DNA from: Marchantia polymorpha subsp. ruderalis
Lineage: Eukaryota; Streptophyta; Marchantiopsida; Marchantiales; Marchantiaceae
Reading direction: 5' to 3'
DNA: 64,000 bases
Assembly: GCA_037833965.1 (NCBI GenBank)
Contig: AP031353.1
Location: 24,988,501-25,052,500, forward strand
Positions 31,538 to 44,797 of this stretch are shown here, piece after piece. The first letter of the stretch is position 1, and the number at the start of each line of letters is the position of its first letter. Below the pieces are notes generated by a model, which saw only the letters and a program-made list of their open reading frames with translations, searched no databases and had not been told where the DNA came from. The translations under genes and the position numbers were made by a program.

Positions 31538-33421
31538 TCAGCTATCTTGACGTGGGGCTTGGAACACATCGAAGCTCTTTGCACTGGTTTTCAACGAACC
31601 AGCAAAAGTGGAAAATTCTTCATCTTTGAACCACCATCCGTCAACGGTGTCATTTTCCTTGACAAGAGTGGGGTCTTTGATAATCGAGCAGTCAACTTCA
31701 TCGGAGTCTGGAGCTTTAGTGGCTATTCCTCTGTAGTGATTGATCCTGGCAACGTCAGTGTCTAGAATGATCCCGTTCTTCTGAGGATCGACCGCTCTGT
31801 AAATCGACCCAACCTTCACCATTCTCGGATTGGCTATCCACTTACGGTGCCCCATCTCTCCTGGGCAAACATGACTGATGTTCTTCTGACCACAGACGGG
31901 CGATTCCAGTCTGTACACCATCCTCTCCACAGCCCAGTCCCCGCCTTCCGACTCCGGGGCACAATACTTGCGATTGTAGAACATGTTACCGAACGAAACC
32001 CAAGGAGCAGCTCTCTCCTCAGCTTGCGCAAGCAAGGTAGACAGAGACAGTGGAGAAGCCACGTGCAGATACTCATCGAAATCCCAGAACAGAGCCCATT
32101 TTGCGACAAATCGGACCCGATTCAGGCAGTCGTTGATGATGAGGTCCTCAGTGTTAGCCCATGCATCGTACAGTCTCTGCCTGTGCAGGTTGACGAACGT
32201 CAGGTAACCCATGTCCATCAAGGGCTTGAGCACTGCCATGGTTTCGTCGTCGATTCCCGTCGTGTCGTAGATGTAGTAGTGGATACTGCCGCCCGTCAGA
32301 GTGTGGTGGTACATGAACCATTGCTTGATGTGTGAAGCGCTGGAATTCGTCCAAACTGGAGCAGAGCAGTAGGCATACTGGTACTGGAAACTCGTCCTCT
32401 CGTACGTGCTGTCCTTCAGCTGCCGAGGTCTTTCATGGAACACGGGGATGAGCTCGAAGGATTTTGAACCCGGGGACGCCGACATATTGAGGTAGAGAAA
32501 TCCGCCCTCTCTCTCAATTCCCACTGCCTCAGGAAACGAGCACCGCACGACCAATGTATCGTAGATTCGCCCATGCGAGTTTTCCACGTATCTAAGATCC
32601 ACGATACCTTCTCGATCTGGATACCTCCCTGATAGAATCATTTCATCGAGGGAGGAAAATTTCTGGGAGACTGGAGCTCTCCCATCCGGAAGCCAGACAC
32701 AACTGTCGTGAACCGGGCCTTCAGCTCCCGGCTGGACACTGGGGCTTAGAGTCACGACTGTAAATTCCTTTAAGGAAGATCTGTAGGAGCTGAGAACCAC
32801 CAGCTGGCAGACACGGCCGTATTCTCTGAACTTGAATTCTCCGAGCTCTGCTTGGTCTTCGTTGCGCAATGCCGAGTATCTCGACACTTGAGTCAAGCTG
32901 TCGTCCTCCTCGTCGTCCTCTTGTCCCAACTGTTTGGCTTTGAAAGTCCGCTCCAGCTTTTGAAGCTCGAGGAGCACCTGCCTCAGCAACTCCTGCGTTG
33001 AAGATTGGAGAACGGAGATGTGTTTGCCTGCTCCTGTTTGCCAAATTTGCTTCAGCCAGGCGTCCTGATCCTTCAACAAGTTGCTCTCCATCTGGTCCTT
33101 CAAGAACCTCTTGATGGATTCTGCCACCAACTCTTCGGAAATGGAAGAATCTTCGAACTCCTGATCTTCTTCTTTCTCCTCTGCTGTTGGTAGTTCCTTG
33201 GATGGGTTGACGGAGCTGCCCAATGTTAGAACCTGCAGTCTGCCCAATCCACCATCTTGCCTTTTGTATGTCACCGTCTGCGCCCTGTATTGTCTCTCCA
33301 AGGCTTCATTCCCTTCGACTAGAGCAAAATCCATGCGCAGATAATTGAAGATCACGAACAGTATGAACACAGCCAACGACGCATTCAAAAGCGGTAGCAC
33401 TTTGCTCTGAAACCCGGCCAT
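31538..33421 (-). CDS. Glycosyltransferase family 92 protein (galactan-synthase-like)
   Basis: A single-exon type II membrane protein of 627 residues counted from the ATG at 33421; an upstream in-frame TTG adds three codons and was rejected. A transmembrane anchor spans about residues 9-28. It is followed by an acidic, coiled-coil-rich stem (about 60-170) and then the GT92/DUF23 catalytic domain (about 330-600). Visible family features are YIYDTTGID, INDCLNRVRFVAKWALF, the metal-binding WDFDEYL (Asp447-Glu450) and a late INHYRG. Plant GT92 enzymes of the GALS group add beta-1,4-galactose to pectic galactan in the Golgi. That role is likely by homology, but the acceptor here is not known. It is somewhat longer than angiosperm GALS because of the stem. 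All motifs are present and the frame is intact. Confidence 0.9.
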   Translation of the reverse strand: MAGFQSKVLPLLNASLAVFILFVIFNYLRMDFALVEGNEALERQYRAQTVTYKRQDGGLGRLQVLTLGSSVNPSKELPTAEEKEEDQEFEDSSISEELVAESIKRFLKDQMESNLLKDQDAWLKQIWQTGAGKHISVLQSSTQELLRQVLLELQKLERTFKAKQLGQEDDEEDDSLTQVSRYSALRNEDQAELGEFKFREYGRVCQLVVLSSYRSSLKEFTVVTLSPSVQPGAEGPVHDSCVWLPDGRAPVSQKFSSLDEMILSGRYPDREGIVDLRYVENSHGRIYDTLVVRCSFPEAVGIEREGGFLYLNMSASPGSKSFELIPVFHERPRQLKDSTYERTSFQYQYAYCSAPVWTNSSASHIKQWFMYHHTLTGGSIHYYIYDTTGIDDETMAVLKPLMDMGYLTFVNLHRQRLYDAWANTEDLIINDCLNRVRFVAKWALFWDFDEYLHVASPLSLSTLLAQAEERAAPWVSFGNMFYNRKYCAPESEGGDWAVERMVYRLESPVCGQKNISHVCPGEMGHRKWIANPRMVKVGSIYRAVDPQKNGIILDTDVARINHYRGIATKAPDSDEVDCSIIKDPTLVKENDTVDGWWFKDEEFSTFAGSLKTSAKSFDVFQAPRQDS

Positions 33422-33430
33422 GTCTAGCAA

Positions 33431-35300
33431 TTGCGACGTCTACTGTCTACGCACCTCGACTCGAATCAACTTCTAATGAGTTCAGCATTTCCCTGTCACA
33501 GAATTGGGGACATGAACCATCGTCTCTCAATCTGGATTCATGTAAACATTTACACTTTTACTGAAGTGCTGCAATCTGCAGTATAAAACATGCAGTGCAA
33601 CTGCTGAGCTTTGTGCAGGGAAGCGAGCTGTGTATCGCGATGCAAGGAGCAGATCGATGAAGTGACATTGAACAAGTCTACTGGGATTCAGAGCACAGGG
33701 AGACGAAGACGTTGAAGAGGTAAAACTCCGACGAGTCTGCTATAGATCCTTGGACCAAGGCTTCGAAATCTCAGACGTGCTTGCTTCCTTTTGAATACCC
33801 TCAGATATTCCTGAGATCGGCTTCCTGAGTAGAATCTTCGTTCTTTAATTCTTCTCACAGAGATGATGCACCACTGTGGGTCTCAGCTAATTTCCTTTTG
33901 TTCAACAGAGTCAACAATCTTTGCTGTACATCAGAAAACGCCAAGAATTGTCTAACAAAAAAAGCATGTTCTATGCGATCGCTAGACACAAGTAGTCATG
34001 CATGTGCGTTTGAGTAAATGAAGCCAGTCATAGCGCTTTGTATGCTTAGTGTGCTGAATTTACTTCCTCTGAGCTACACTGCTGATTTGGAGGGGTGAGC
34101 AATCTCAGCACTTCGGATGTGCATTTCAAGCACATCAATCTCCACATGAAGGCCAGATCTGAAGATTTGAAAAATTGCTAAAACTGTGACTCATCATGTA
34201 AGCACCACGATACCCGCCTACCTACAATCACCTTGTGCGCTACAAAAAATTAAATGCTGACTCGTTAGTTTAACGATTCTGCTACTTGTGGCCAATATCC
34301 AAGTCCTTAATATCTAAAAATGTCCTTCCGAAGTTTCAACATTAGTAAATTACTTATACAAGCCACCTGAAACCCACCCGTGTTCTGCCATCTACGCTAA
34401 AAGCTGAAAGTTCCTGCAAGCTTACACCGTTGCGGTACATAAACGGACCCGTATGTGGCCGAAGGGCAGGACTATGTTCAGTTCTTCCTTGAATTGGAAT
34501 GCAGCAAGCCCTGTACCTTTTGTAAACCTTTCAATCTTCGACTTTGGTTCGAAATGAACTTGCATGCCATCGATGACAGATGACGAGGTGCTTATACTTG
34601 TCATAGACATGTACATGGTGGTGTTAACCAGACTCTAGATTACTTGATCCAGATCTCCCTCACTACATCATCTATTTTATGTTATATCAATACCACCCAT
34701 TCGGAGTTACTGATCCTCACATAAATTGCCTCTTTGGGTCTCATGAACTGAGGTCTAACTAAGGTGAACACATAGCACCTTCTAGTTTCATCATCCTGTT
34801 AAAGCTCGATTTGTCCAACTACCCTATGGTGAGTATATTCACTATATGGTGAAGGATTACCAAGGAACAGAGGAAAGTGAGATCCATTCAACTCCATACA
34901 AATGAAGTTGTTAGTCAAACTTTGATTGTCAAGAAACCTGCATATCACAGGGAAACTTTGAACCTCAGATTGCTATACACAAGGATGCTAAGGGACAGTA
35001 TTCTTCGTCAATGCTTCTGGAATCTTTAAGTGGAAGAGAGAATGACAACGTTGCGGAGATTTTGCTCCAACTTCAGTACTTGGTGAATTCCAAAAGACTT
35101 CAAGAAAGGACTTAACTGCTATGCTTGAGAGCTTTGTCTGAGTGATTTTTTCCAGAGAAGAGACTACCCTCGTTATTGGAACTTACTTGGAAGCATAGAC
35201 TTTTGAATACAATAGAAGGCGATATCATGAGCGGCCCGGTGATGTTGAAGCTCCTCTTGTGAGTTTTTGTGAAACATCACTAACAAAAAGCACAATCATT
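33431..35300. other. Intergenic, 5' side of the GT92 gene
   Basis: The part next to 33431 should hold the GT92 promoter on the minus strand. A 64-codon ATG ORF at 34422-34616 (-) is not recognised. No other feature is seen. Confidence 0.5.
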
Positions 35301-38190
35301 CCTCCACATCATCACCGGGGAGTCACGGGCCTGTCTATCCCTCTTGAAACTTTTAAGAACTATGGACAAAATATAGTAATCATGAAAAGACTGGCAAGAT
35401 AAATTTTTGGAGGAAAGGTATAATTTAGCAAAATTCAAAAAAATTCAGAAAATTCATACTGATATCATAAAAAGAGCTCTTTTTCCGATTTTGGAAGAAA
35501 ATATACATTATTCATCTATAAGATCACTGGCTAGAGGACTGAAATTTATTTTTATTGAAACTGATACGTTCTAATACGTTGTTCAGTTATAAATATACTG
35601 TTTCATTGGTCGAAGAGGTGATAAATTTACATCCTTCAAATGAAATTAACTTGTGAAAAAAATGATATCATATGTTTTCTAGCAGTGCAAAGTATGGGGA
35701 AAACAAATTTTTATCATAATATTCAAGTAAAAGCTCAAAGGTGAAAGAAACTTTTTTATATTAGACTCTTTTAGCCAAATGAAACATGACACACTAGTAT
35801 GACATTGTAAAATGAACAAAAGCAAATTAGTTTTGGCAAAGGCAAGAATCAATAGTCTTGAAATGTCCCCAATATTGATATCTCCAATACATTTGTCTTT
35901 AAAATATGTAAAATGTTTAAGGAGGAATTATATTTCAAAAGTTAAAATATTCAAACTAAAACTTACAAAACATTTCTTGCAAATGTATTAATTAGAAATA
36001 ATATCTAGTTTCATAAATACTGTTGTTTCATATGCAATGAAAAACCTCAATGGGTTAGATGGCTTGTAAAAAATTTTAATTGGATAAAAAATTTCAAGAA
36101 ATTGTACAATAAAAAAAATTCTCGGTGATTTAATGGTAATTTATTTCAAAGATTTATTTATAATTAATTATTAAAATTCTCTTAGAAATAAAAATTAGTT
36201 CAAAAAGATAATTTTTGGGTTATTTTACAATTAAAAATAATTAATTTTTCCCAGTCTCAATATGAAGATAAATAAACATATAATATATTTGTGAAAATTA
36301 TATATAAAATATGGCTTTTGTTTCAATATATTAATATAGAATACCAACAAATATTATGACAAAACTATGAACAGTACTGAGTAGTGACTCAGCATAAATA
36401 AAAATCAATGAAACCATATATTTTCATCAGCAGCTTATATTAGTTTGCAACTTGAAATTAAATACAGTCATGACTGAAAGAAAATATTTAACCTTTCTCT
36501 AACTTTCAGATTTATTCACTTTAGTTTTAAAATAGTAGAGTTAATATAGTTTATGGTAAACTACTTCTTAGTGATGAAAGGTTGTAACATTATTACTTTT
36601 TGATGTAACATATTTCTGTATTTCTAAATTTATCAATAAATTTAGAAAATGTTTATAATATTAACAGTATTTAATGATACTTTAAAAATTTATCAATGAA
36701 TTCGGCTGAAACATTGGAAACAAGCATTATTATTTTCTTCACGACAAACGTTTCTGAACATAAATTTTATTTTTCGATTGAAATTAGAAACCATGTCCAA
36801 GATATAAAACATAACAAATAAGAGTTTTGTGAGCTTAGTTCTTATCGTTGAATCGGTTTGGCTTGACCTTTGGACACAAAAAAAAGTACTTTTAATGAGC
36901 AAAACCTGGTGTGGTTATTTTACAACGGTATAGGCGATTTAAAATATATGACATGATATTTTGAGATAAGAAAATTAACAAATCTGCTCAGGTTTTTAAA
37001 AAACTTATTTTACTAAATTTAGACATTCTATCAAACTTTATTTGGTAGTATGGTTAAATTTTTTGTGCAAATATCTACCAAAATGCTATGTTTGTGATAT
37101 TTAGCAATCATTTCATGATATGATTTTTTCATAAATTTAAGTTGTAATGATTTTAAAAAAATCTCCAAAAAATAAAAAATTTATTTGTTCAAAATTTGAG
37201 ATTTAAAAAACTATGTCTATTTTCGCAAAAACTTTGAAATTTAACTGAACCTTAAAGGTAAGAAAAACCCTAAATTTGAGTGTTGGAAGTTGATTCTACT
37301 TTAATGAAGTGTAAAAATTAAGAGGTAACTCTTTGCTAAATGATGAATATAAAATTAAGCTATACATATGTTCCTTCTCTTCTAGAGTAAGAGTAGACAG
37401 AGAGCATATATAACTTATGAAATATTTCCACTGTTATTTTTTAAGTGGTTACTAGAAACCTTGTTTGAAACAAATAAATTTCAATAACAAAAATGTGGAT
37501 ATAGATTGAAAAAGAATTGAATAAATATGAATTAATAAATTATTACTGTAAGCTTATAAAGAAAAATTCGTACCAAAGTAAGGGTATACAGTTTTGATTT
37601 TTAAGATATACGAAAGATCTTACGAGTTAGAGTTTAGGGATCTTACTGTCTTATCCGTGAAAACAATAACTGACTTGAATCTTTCAAACCATGAATATTT
37701 AAGAAATATAACCTTGAACGATAAAACCTCCAAGAAATAAGCAAAGATATTCAAGAAAGCCCCTCCATGTTAGATTCACTCAATTCAAGTCGATTTATAG
37801 ACGTACTTGAAGGATTCAAAGTCTGTGAACATTGCAGCAACATCGCTGTTCTATAGTGATTGTGTCAGAGGATAATCTTCGTCTATTTGATACTGTAAGA
37901 TCGGAAGTTGAGAGAATAAGCGCGTCTATCGACCATAACAAGCTCGCAAAACTTCAACTTCTGAACCACCTTCAAGATACCAGTATGCATCATAAGATGC
38001 TTCATGACATGTGAACCCCACATGATTTTGGGGTTGGTCATAAGATTATATCCTCGAGCCAAAGAATCAGAAGCTCAAAATAATTCCAATATACACAAAT
38101 AACCTCTTCGGTAATGACGCCAAACGGAAGATTTGTTTGTCTGATGTATATAAGCATAAGTAATAGCAGTCCCTGAGTAGAATATGAAGA
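35300..38190. other. AT-rich desert, no gene
   Basis: Long A/T runs; no ORF with coding character. The 37.8-38.19 kb end is more balanced and may be the 3' flank of the possible minus-strand gene that follows. Confidence 0.65.
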
Positions 38191-38435
38191 TCATTCCACT
38201 GCAGCAACTTGATCTGCTAGGATCTTGAAGCTCGACACAGTTTTGAAGTTAAACAGATGATACGTGATCATACCACACAGAATGAGAACTGGTGGCATGA
38301 AAGTGAGCGCAATTGTCCCGATTCTCTTGACAGCCAACACGATTTGCTCTTTACCATGAGATGATGATGAGCTGTTACAGATTGGAGGTGCACTTGGTAC
38401 ATGTTTGAAGTCTATGATGTCCCATTCTGTACCTA
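38191..38435 (-). CDS. Possible last exon of a membrane protein
   Basis: An open frame of about 80 codons without its own ATG follows a splice-acceptor-like TCAATTTCATTAG on the minus strand and ends in TGA (38191-38193). It reads GTEWDIIDFKHVPSAPPIC, a short Ser-rich run, then a strong hydrophobic stretch (IALTFMPPVLILCGMITYHLF), which would be a C-terminal transmembrane helix with a short tail. An upstream ORF at 38789-39070 (-) has CSLCDHV and CNTNC and could be another exon, but no frame-consistent join was found. The family is not recognised. Confidence 0.35.
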
Positions 38436-39447
38436 ATGAAATTGACCTTTGAGACCTTCACATACAAAGAGATTTTATTCATGTTTCATCTTTGACTCAT
38501 ATAGCTGGCGACCTTGTGACAATGATACTGCAAACTGTTAACAGCAGTCAATTTTCTACGAGGGTTCATCTACAGCAAGTGTTGATAATTTCCATCTGAA
38601 ACGTCACAGAGCTACATGCCATCATCTTCACAGCGACCATTCCTAAGTTTTACCAAGATCTAGACTGTCTTTGGTCGGGAAAACAGTGAATACAATGTGA
38701 ATTCATGTTCGAAATTTGAAGTTTCCCCTGCAGATGTCATCACTAATTACTTCAGACCTTTTTCTAGAGTGAAGTCTTCGGAAGAAGACTAATCGCAAAC
38801 TTGCCTAGATTTGTGGTGTTTTGATAAGAAACTCCTTAGATTTCGAAAGACCTCGCAATTCGTGTTACATGGACCCGAAAATGCATGACGGGGTGGCACT
38901 TCAGAAATTGGCATCGCTGAGAAAGTAACATGATCACACAGGCTGCATGTCATCTCTCCTGACTTATATTTCTTGTGTACATATGGATCCCACTCTTGTG
39001 GTCGATCCAAACTAGCTGTCAAGCAACAGATTCCTACCTTTGGTGTGTTAGATAAAGTCATGTCGACCACTCATTCTCAATAGGTCTCAGCAGAATTCGT
39101 CGGACTCCCTACATCTGTTTGTATCTTCATGGGTTTCAAGTCATGTCAGTTCGTGCAGGCAAGCTCTCACGGATCGGAGTCAATAGTTGAAGTAGACTCA
39201 AGAAGAAATCGATATCAACTGTAAAAAAGCACAACGAAGAGGTAAGTCAGTCAGAGCTGAAAGATGTAGGATACAATAGATCTTCATCTGGGATTTCAAA
39301 GCATTTTAGCTATCCTAGTTATCAGCAAAATTCAAAGCTAAAACTCCGCCATACAGGCGCTCCATCGTTTTGGTGTTTGTTCTGTTCTATCAAATTTATA
39401 GATTTGAGAGAAGCAGTTGGCTCAGGAATACTTGGAGAGATACATGT

Positions 39448-39490
39448 GTGATTGTGAGATTGTGAGATTGTGAGATGGTGAGATTGTCAG
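39448..39490 (+). repeat. Tandem 8-bp repeat (ATTGTGAG)n
   Basis: About five units, the fourth with T to G and the last diverged. Confidence 0.9.
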
Positions 39491-40555
39491 GGACACAGCG
39501 ATTGAATTTACTGTCTCTTTGATGAGAATATTGAGGAGGAGTGTGGAGTTTTGTCTTTTGTCAATTTTTAACCGCTTATATACGCTCCTAACCATTACCT
39601 CACCTGCTTAACAATATCAGGTATCTTTCAGTTTACTGACTCATATTGTGTTCTTCAGATTCCGAACTACAATTCCAAATTAGACGTCTGACTCTGAGGC
39701 TCATGAGAGCTAAAAACTCCCCACATTACTGCAGAAGTGGATTGCGGAGAATTCTGTGTTGCTTCTCTCTCGTAGTGGGGGATGAAATGTATTTCAGACA
39801 TCCAGATGTGGAGTCTTTACTCCTACTTCAGGTGATTTATAGGTTTCCGCCCAGTGATGTTCTTCACCAAAATATGCTGGACTATATCTGAGCATGAGAT
39901 GTACGTCTGGTATCATATCTCACGAATACTTAGTTTCAAAAGGTAGCTGGGACAGACAAATCTTGTGTACGTGGTACATTTGCAAAACATAAACCGTCTG
40001 ATGACTTGAAATTTCCGTTTACGAACAACACCAGTGGTACAGTCGTTCCCCACAACCGAGTACAGAGTACATTCTGAGTTTCACATTTCAAACATAACAT
40101 TTGTCGTTTTAGTCGGTGCGACCAATACACGCTTGAATTAGCTGGCTTGCAGTGTATTCACGCTACGAGACGCTTGTCCGTTTTGTAGCATATAAGATGG
40201 ATGAGATTCGGTGGGTACGAGCTGGACTCGAGAACTGTCTTAAGAAAGAAGTGCGTCTGTCGAATACTGCAGTTGGCTCTGACATGAACAGTTCAGCGCA
40301 ACGACTCCTGAGTCAGAAAACTCGTAGCTCGGTGAGCTTCAGGGTTCCCTGTTGGTCGCTTCGGAGTATCATAAGATCCGATATACAAACTTGGAACAGA
40401 AAATTTGGCGTGAGTCTGGTATCTGTCCTCCAAAACAGGTGCAGACTGAAATCTGACTTGTTCAACCTTGGTATAGTTTGGCTTCTTAGACCCGGTGTTC
40501 TGTCTGAAAGGTAAACATAGACATAGAATTCAACTGAAGAACTCCCAGTCGGTGG

Positions 40556-40594
40556 GTTCTCATACCCACCGTTTGGGAGTGTGGGTATGAGAAC
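40556..40594. repeat. Inverted repeat, 14-bp perfect arms
   Basis: GTTCTCATACCCAC and GTGGGTATGAGAAC pair around an 11-nt loop. CGGTGGG/CCCACCG gives an alternative smaller stem on the left arm. Confidence 0.9.
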
Positions 40595-43500
40595 TCAAGT
40601 CCATCCAGAACGTTCTCTTGTCAGAATCTAGGATTTGGTAAAGCATTGACAGAGCTTGATGCCTTTGCACACCAATACTGAAACTGTGTTCATGTTAGTG
40701 TCTGCATGTAACCGTACTTCAGTTCTCTGATACCATGTTCTGTTTACGTGGAAACAAAACTAAGTATGTGATGTAGAGTTTCGTTTCGCGTATTTTATTG
40801 GAGAAATCTCAACGAGGTTCTGCTGTAGAGCTTGAGCACCAATCAGCTCTTGCCTTCAACTGTTCAACACTGCACCTAAGGTCTCAGCAGGATTGATGGC
40901 TGACTGTAGAAAGCTTGGGGATAGCAAGGTGGAAGCGTGTATTAGCTCGTAGAAGCTGTCTCGTATTGAAATTATTACTCTGGAACGAGATCTGCACTCA
41001 GATTTCAAGAATCCAATGTTTCTTCTCTGATCAGGGACCTCGAGCTACATCACAGACAGTTGATCAATTGATCTAACCCGTGGAAATCAGACGAGATGCT
41101 CAAACTCTGTACCGGAGGAAAAAATATCTTCTATGGCGGAATCCCATAGAGTATGGTAGCAAGGAAGTGAGGATGTTTCCGTGGCTTAAAGTCAGGGCGA
41201 GTCAGATTATATACATGAACGCTCAAATGAATTGTAATGAAGGCTTGGTGTGAATGAATGTAGATTCGTTGTGTAGATTTCGATGAGCTGCGGATCTATT
41301 ACCTACTAGCTCAAACGTGTGTTTATGATATCCTGACAAGACAAAAAATATGGGACAAGATTGGAACATGTACTTCCAAACCTAGAATTTTTACATGATC
41401 TTGTTCCCTTTCATACAAGCAGCCATGAGCAGTTAGTGTTGTGACCTTTCAACAACCCTAAGATTGCAGAATGTTTGCAAGCGTTAGATGCTCTGTTGTC
41501 AGATCCTGCGAGGGTGCACAAAAATCTGAACCTACTCTAGCTACTCTCGCCAAGCATTGAGCCTGCATATCCTGGAGCCCAATGAATCAGAGATTGAAGC
41601 CAGATCTCATTCGCCTCAGTTTCAAGTACAAGCAATGTGGTAGATCATCAACTTCTATAGACATGTGCCGAATCAAATTTGGCAGACTCAGGGTCACAAA
41701 GGGTTGAAACACTAGCATATGCAGGACAGCAGCGAGTACCACCATCCTTCTACCTTCGTGGAAATTCAAGCTGAGGCCATGGATCTAGTCGAATGATATC
41801 TATACTCGACACTGTCTCAGGTATCGCGTTCGAGGCCAGCAACCTGCTGTGAGATTGAGCATAAAAGAAACTGTCCCAGTGTGCAAAAACCAGGAAGCGG
41901 TTATTAATGCTAACGGGGTCTAGGCGACCTGAATGGTGCTGCAGAAGGCGAATCTAATCAAGTAATGGGGTCCTTCCGATGGGGGCAGATAAGCGTCTGC
42001 TCAAGACGTCTCTTTCTGTACAAGTTTTATCGGCTTACATTCCAGATCCAAGCAAGTTAAATCTGTAAGCAGCGTGCATGCATGAGAACCTCGGAAAGGG
42101 AACCGGCCAGAGAGTTGGACGTTTATGTAGGCGGCGAATGCAGAACCTTACCATAACTAGCCTTCTCCGTCTGAGTTTCTTCCACATTTGAAGATGCCCC
42201 AAGGCCCTGCATCTTTCCAAGAGGGTCCCTTTGAAGCCGGCACATTTTTTGCCGGTCCTACTTACGTTTGTGTCCAGAGCACAGCGGCCAATGTCCACAA
42301 TGACAAATGCATGGCTTACTCTCATATGAGCTTTACGGATTGGGTAAAGGGCATACCATCAGTATCTTGTAACACCTGCCCTCTATCTAGCACATTATGG
42401 ACTCTAGCTGGTTGCCCCTTTACAGCGCTGGCCTCATCCAGCTTATATTAGCCTCCAGTCTACTTAAAACATCACAAACTTGGACGCGTTGATAAATTCT
42501 GCTTTTGTTTGGAGATTCATCAGCCGTTGTCCAAAACAGAGGCAAAGCAAACTGGCTCGAAGAGGAGCCTAGGTCTCGAAGTCAGAACACTCACCAGCAT
42601 CCGAGAGCTCCAAACACAAGATTTGATGCTCCAGAATCCTCAGATGCCAAGGCTTTGCATAGGACACCCCTTCGTACCGATGCAAACGAATTCCCGAATG
42701 GCTGATGACTCACACCACTCCATAACAGTTCAGACCCGACCACCTCATCGGAGAGGTCGTTAGCACTCCTAAATGTTTGGGTCCACGTTTGTGACGTGGA
42801 GCTAGCTTGGAATGGCTCTCAGTTTTCAAGCTAACCAGGATTTCAGAATCTGCTCTTGTCTGGTATCACGCTGTCTTTGCTGCTGCCTTGAGTCTAGCAA
42901 CCCGTCACTTACTCCTTCAACCTTGTCATAACCAGAGATACTCTGCAGGATCTATTCTTTTAGCCTATTCATAAACATATGCACGTCGAGTTGTCTTCAG
43001 TATAGACGAATGCTTAATCATTTCACCGTACCTCTATTCGGTCCAATGGGATTTCTATTCGCAGGGCTACATGCTAAGTTACCATATACTTCCGTCGCCA
43101 ACCAAAATATCGATTACTACATATTCCACTTGATGATTGTTAAACCAGCCTCCTCAAGTCTTGGGGGATTCTGTCAAAACGGTGCAGCATATAGCGAGCT
43201 TGTTAGTCTAAATCCTGCTGACCTACCTAGAGCCAAAAGCTGTACATGTATGGTCCAACTTTTACTAGCGTATCGAGCCGTGCTTATGCATGCTTCGTAC
43301 TCTCAAAGTTCCGGAATCTGTTAGAATGTTGCAGAGTGTTACAGGTTACAGTTAGTCACTACGCTATTGGCAGTCCTTTGTGATGTATGCAAGAGAAGTT
43401 CACCTGTTATATATCTGTCTAGTCGAAGAAGTTGTACTGGAAATCGGAAATGATGACTTAGCATGGTCCTGTTTGAATATTCTACCCCACTCCATACTCC

Positions 43501-44143
43501 CTCACACGCTGGCAGGCAGACAGTTCAGCAATTCCTTGTTGCACATTTTCCTGGGTCGTAAGTTTTCTCACCTGCACATGCTCCGCTACATTAACCACCA
43601 AACTGGAGGTTTTTGATAGTTGGTTTTATGCCATCCCGGGGAGGTTTTGCCATGGCGGCCAATGGTCATCATTAAGGTGAAGCTGCTCAATTAATCTGCA
43701 AGACTAAGGGCGCTGGTGGAAGACTAGAACTGGTCCAAATCTCCCCATAATGTGCGGAGCCCAAGGCAAGTGAGACCTGAGACCTGGGGACATGAGCATT
43801 GTTCTCTTGTCCTGATTTTCCCAATTGTGGACAACTGCTTTGGATTTGGTGTTCAGTAGTACAGTCGCGTTTTTTAATCGCCGACTAAATTCTTCGGATT
43901 CTTTCTCCATGCGGAGGACTATAAATCCCGTTCGACTTCGCTCTTTGTGTCAGGGAGTTCAACATAAGACAGTCGATCCTACTTGAGCTCTGATCAAAGT
44001 ACAACTTCGAAAGTTAGAGGTCTGCAATTTCACGTGCATTTCCTTGCTGTGTGGCTTTTAAAGCTTAGCAGTCCTCATAATCATTCTTCGCCATTGTCCT
44101 GCAAACAGAGGGCCTGGCCTGGGCACTGAGTCGGTTGTTTGAT

Positions 44144-44778
44144 CCACTATATAAGCTCAGCTTCGGTCTGGGGTTTCAAAGCATGGGAAGGCGAGTGCGG
44201 CTGCGGCTGCGTGTGAACGCTCTTTGTGGCTCCAGTGGAGAGAGGGGAGCAGAGCAGGTCTTCTGAGTCTAAAGCGCTGGCTGACTTCGAAGCTGCTGCT
44301 CTGCTTACCTCTCTCAGCTCGAGCCTCACAGGGTACTTGAATCTCGTGTCCATACTTACTCACATACATTGACGGTATCTTGTGCCAGGTTTTGAATGCT
44401 TTCTCTCTCGCTCTTCAGAGCTGCAGCTGTGATTTCGCATCCACTCCTACATTCTTCTTGTTGCCTCCAGTGGATCAATCGGCAAGTGCCGGGTGGTAAC
44501 CCACTTCGGAAATTCTTCCTTTTAAGGACTGGAAGATTTGAGGAGCCATGAGTCCTCCGATATCCTCTCCTCTTCTCGATCCCACGACGTGGTTTCCTGG
44601 CTCATTATCTCAAGGCGTTTCTGTGCTTAGTGCCGTTCCTTCAGTCCGCAAGTTCAGGGTCAGAATGCAACTGCACGTAGTTCATGCTGATTCCAGAACT
44701 CAGATTCAGAAACCTGAGGTCGCATTCTCTGAATGTAGCAGTTACAGCAGAGGTAGCAGTTACAGCAGAAAAGCGTAG
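44144..44778 (+). CDS. Possible promoter and first exon, transit-peptide-like N-terminus
   Basis: A TATA-like ACTATATAAG lies at 44144-44153, followed by a CT-rich leader and an ATG at 44548. The 76-codon ORF is rich in Ser, Pro, Val and Arg and nearly free of acidic residues at first (MSPPISSPLLDPTTWFPGSL, VPSVRKFRVRM), as in plastid transit peptides. A good donor, CAGAG|GTAGCA, occurs near 44754 inside a small tandem repeat. No downstream exon could be attached, so it may be an orphaned 5' end or a chance ORF. Confidence 0.25.
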
Positions 44779-44797
44779 AAGTGGGCGACTTTTGTTG

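Larger units (their letters stand above)
38436..44100. other. No confident gene
   Basis: Short ORFs on both strands (38789-39070 -, 40152-40514 +, 42188-42451 +, 43010-43324 +) lack domains. The 40152 ORF starts at GTG just after an acceptor-like TTGCAG and could be an exon. Confidence 0.4.

Noticed and set aside
39448..39490. CRISPR-like array
   Set aside because: The 8-bp units are directly adjacent without spacers, so this is a simple tandem repeat.
40152..40514. 120-codon plus-strand ORF after an acceptor-like TTGCAG
   Set aside because: No ATG, no domain and no upstream exon to join.
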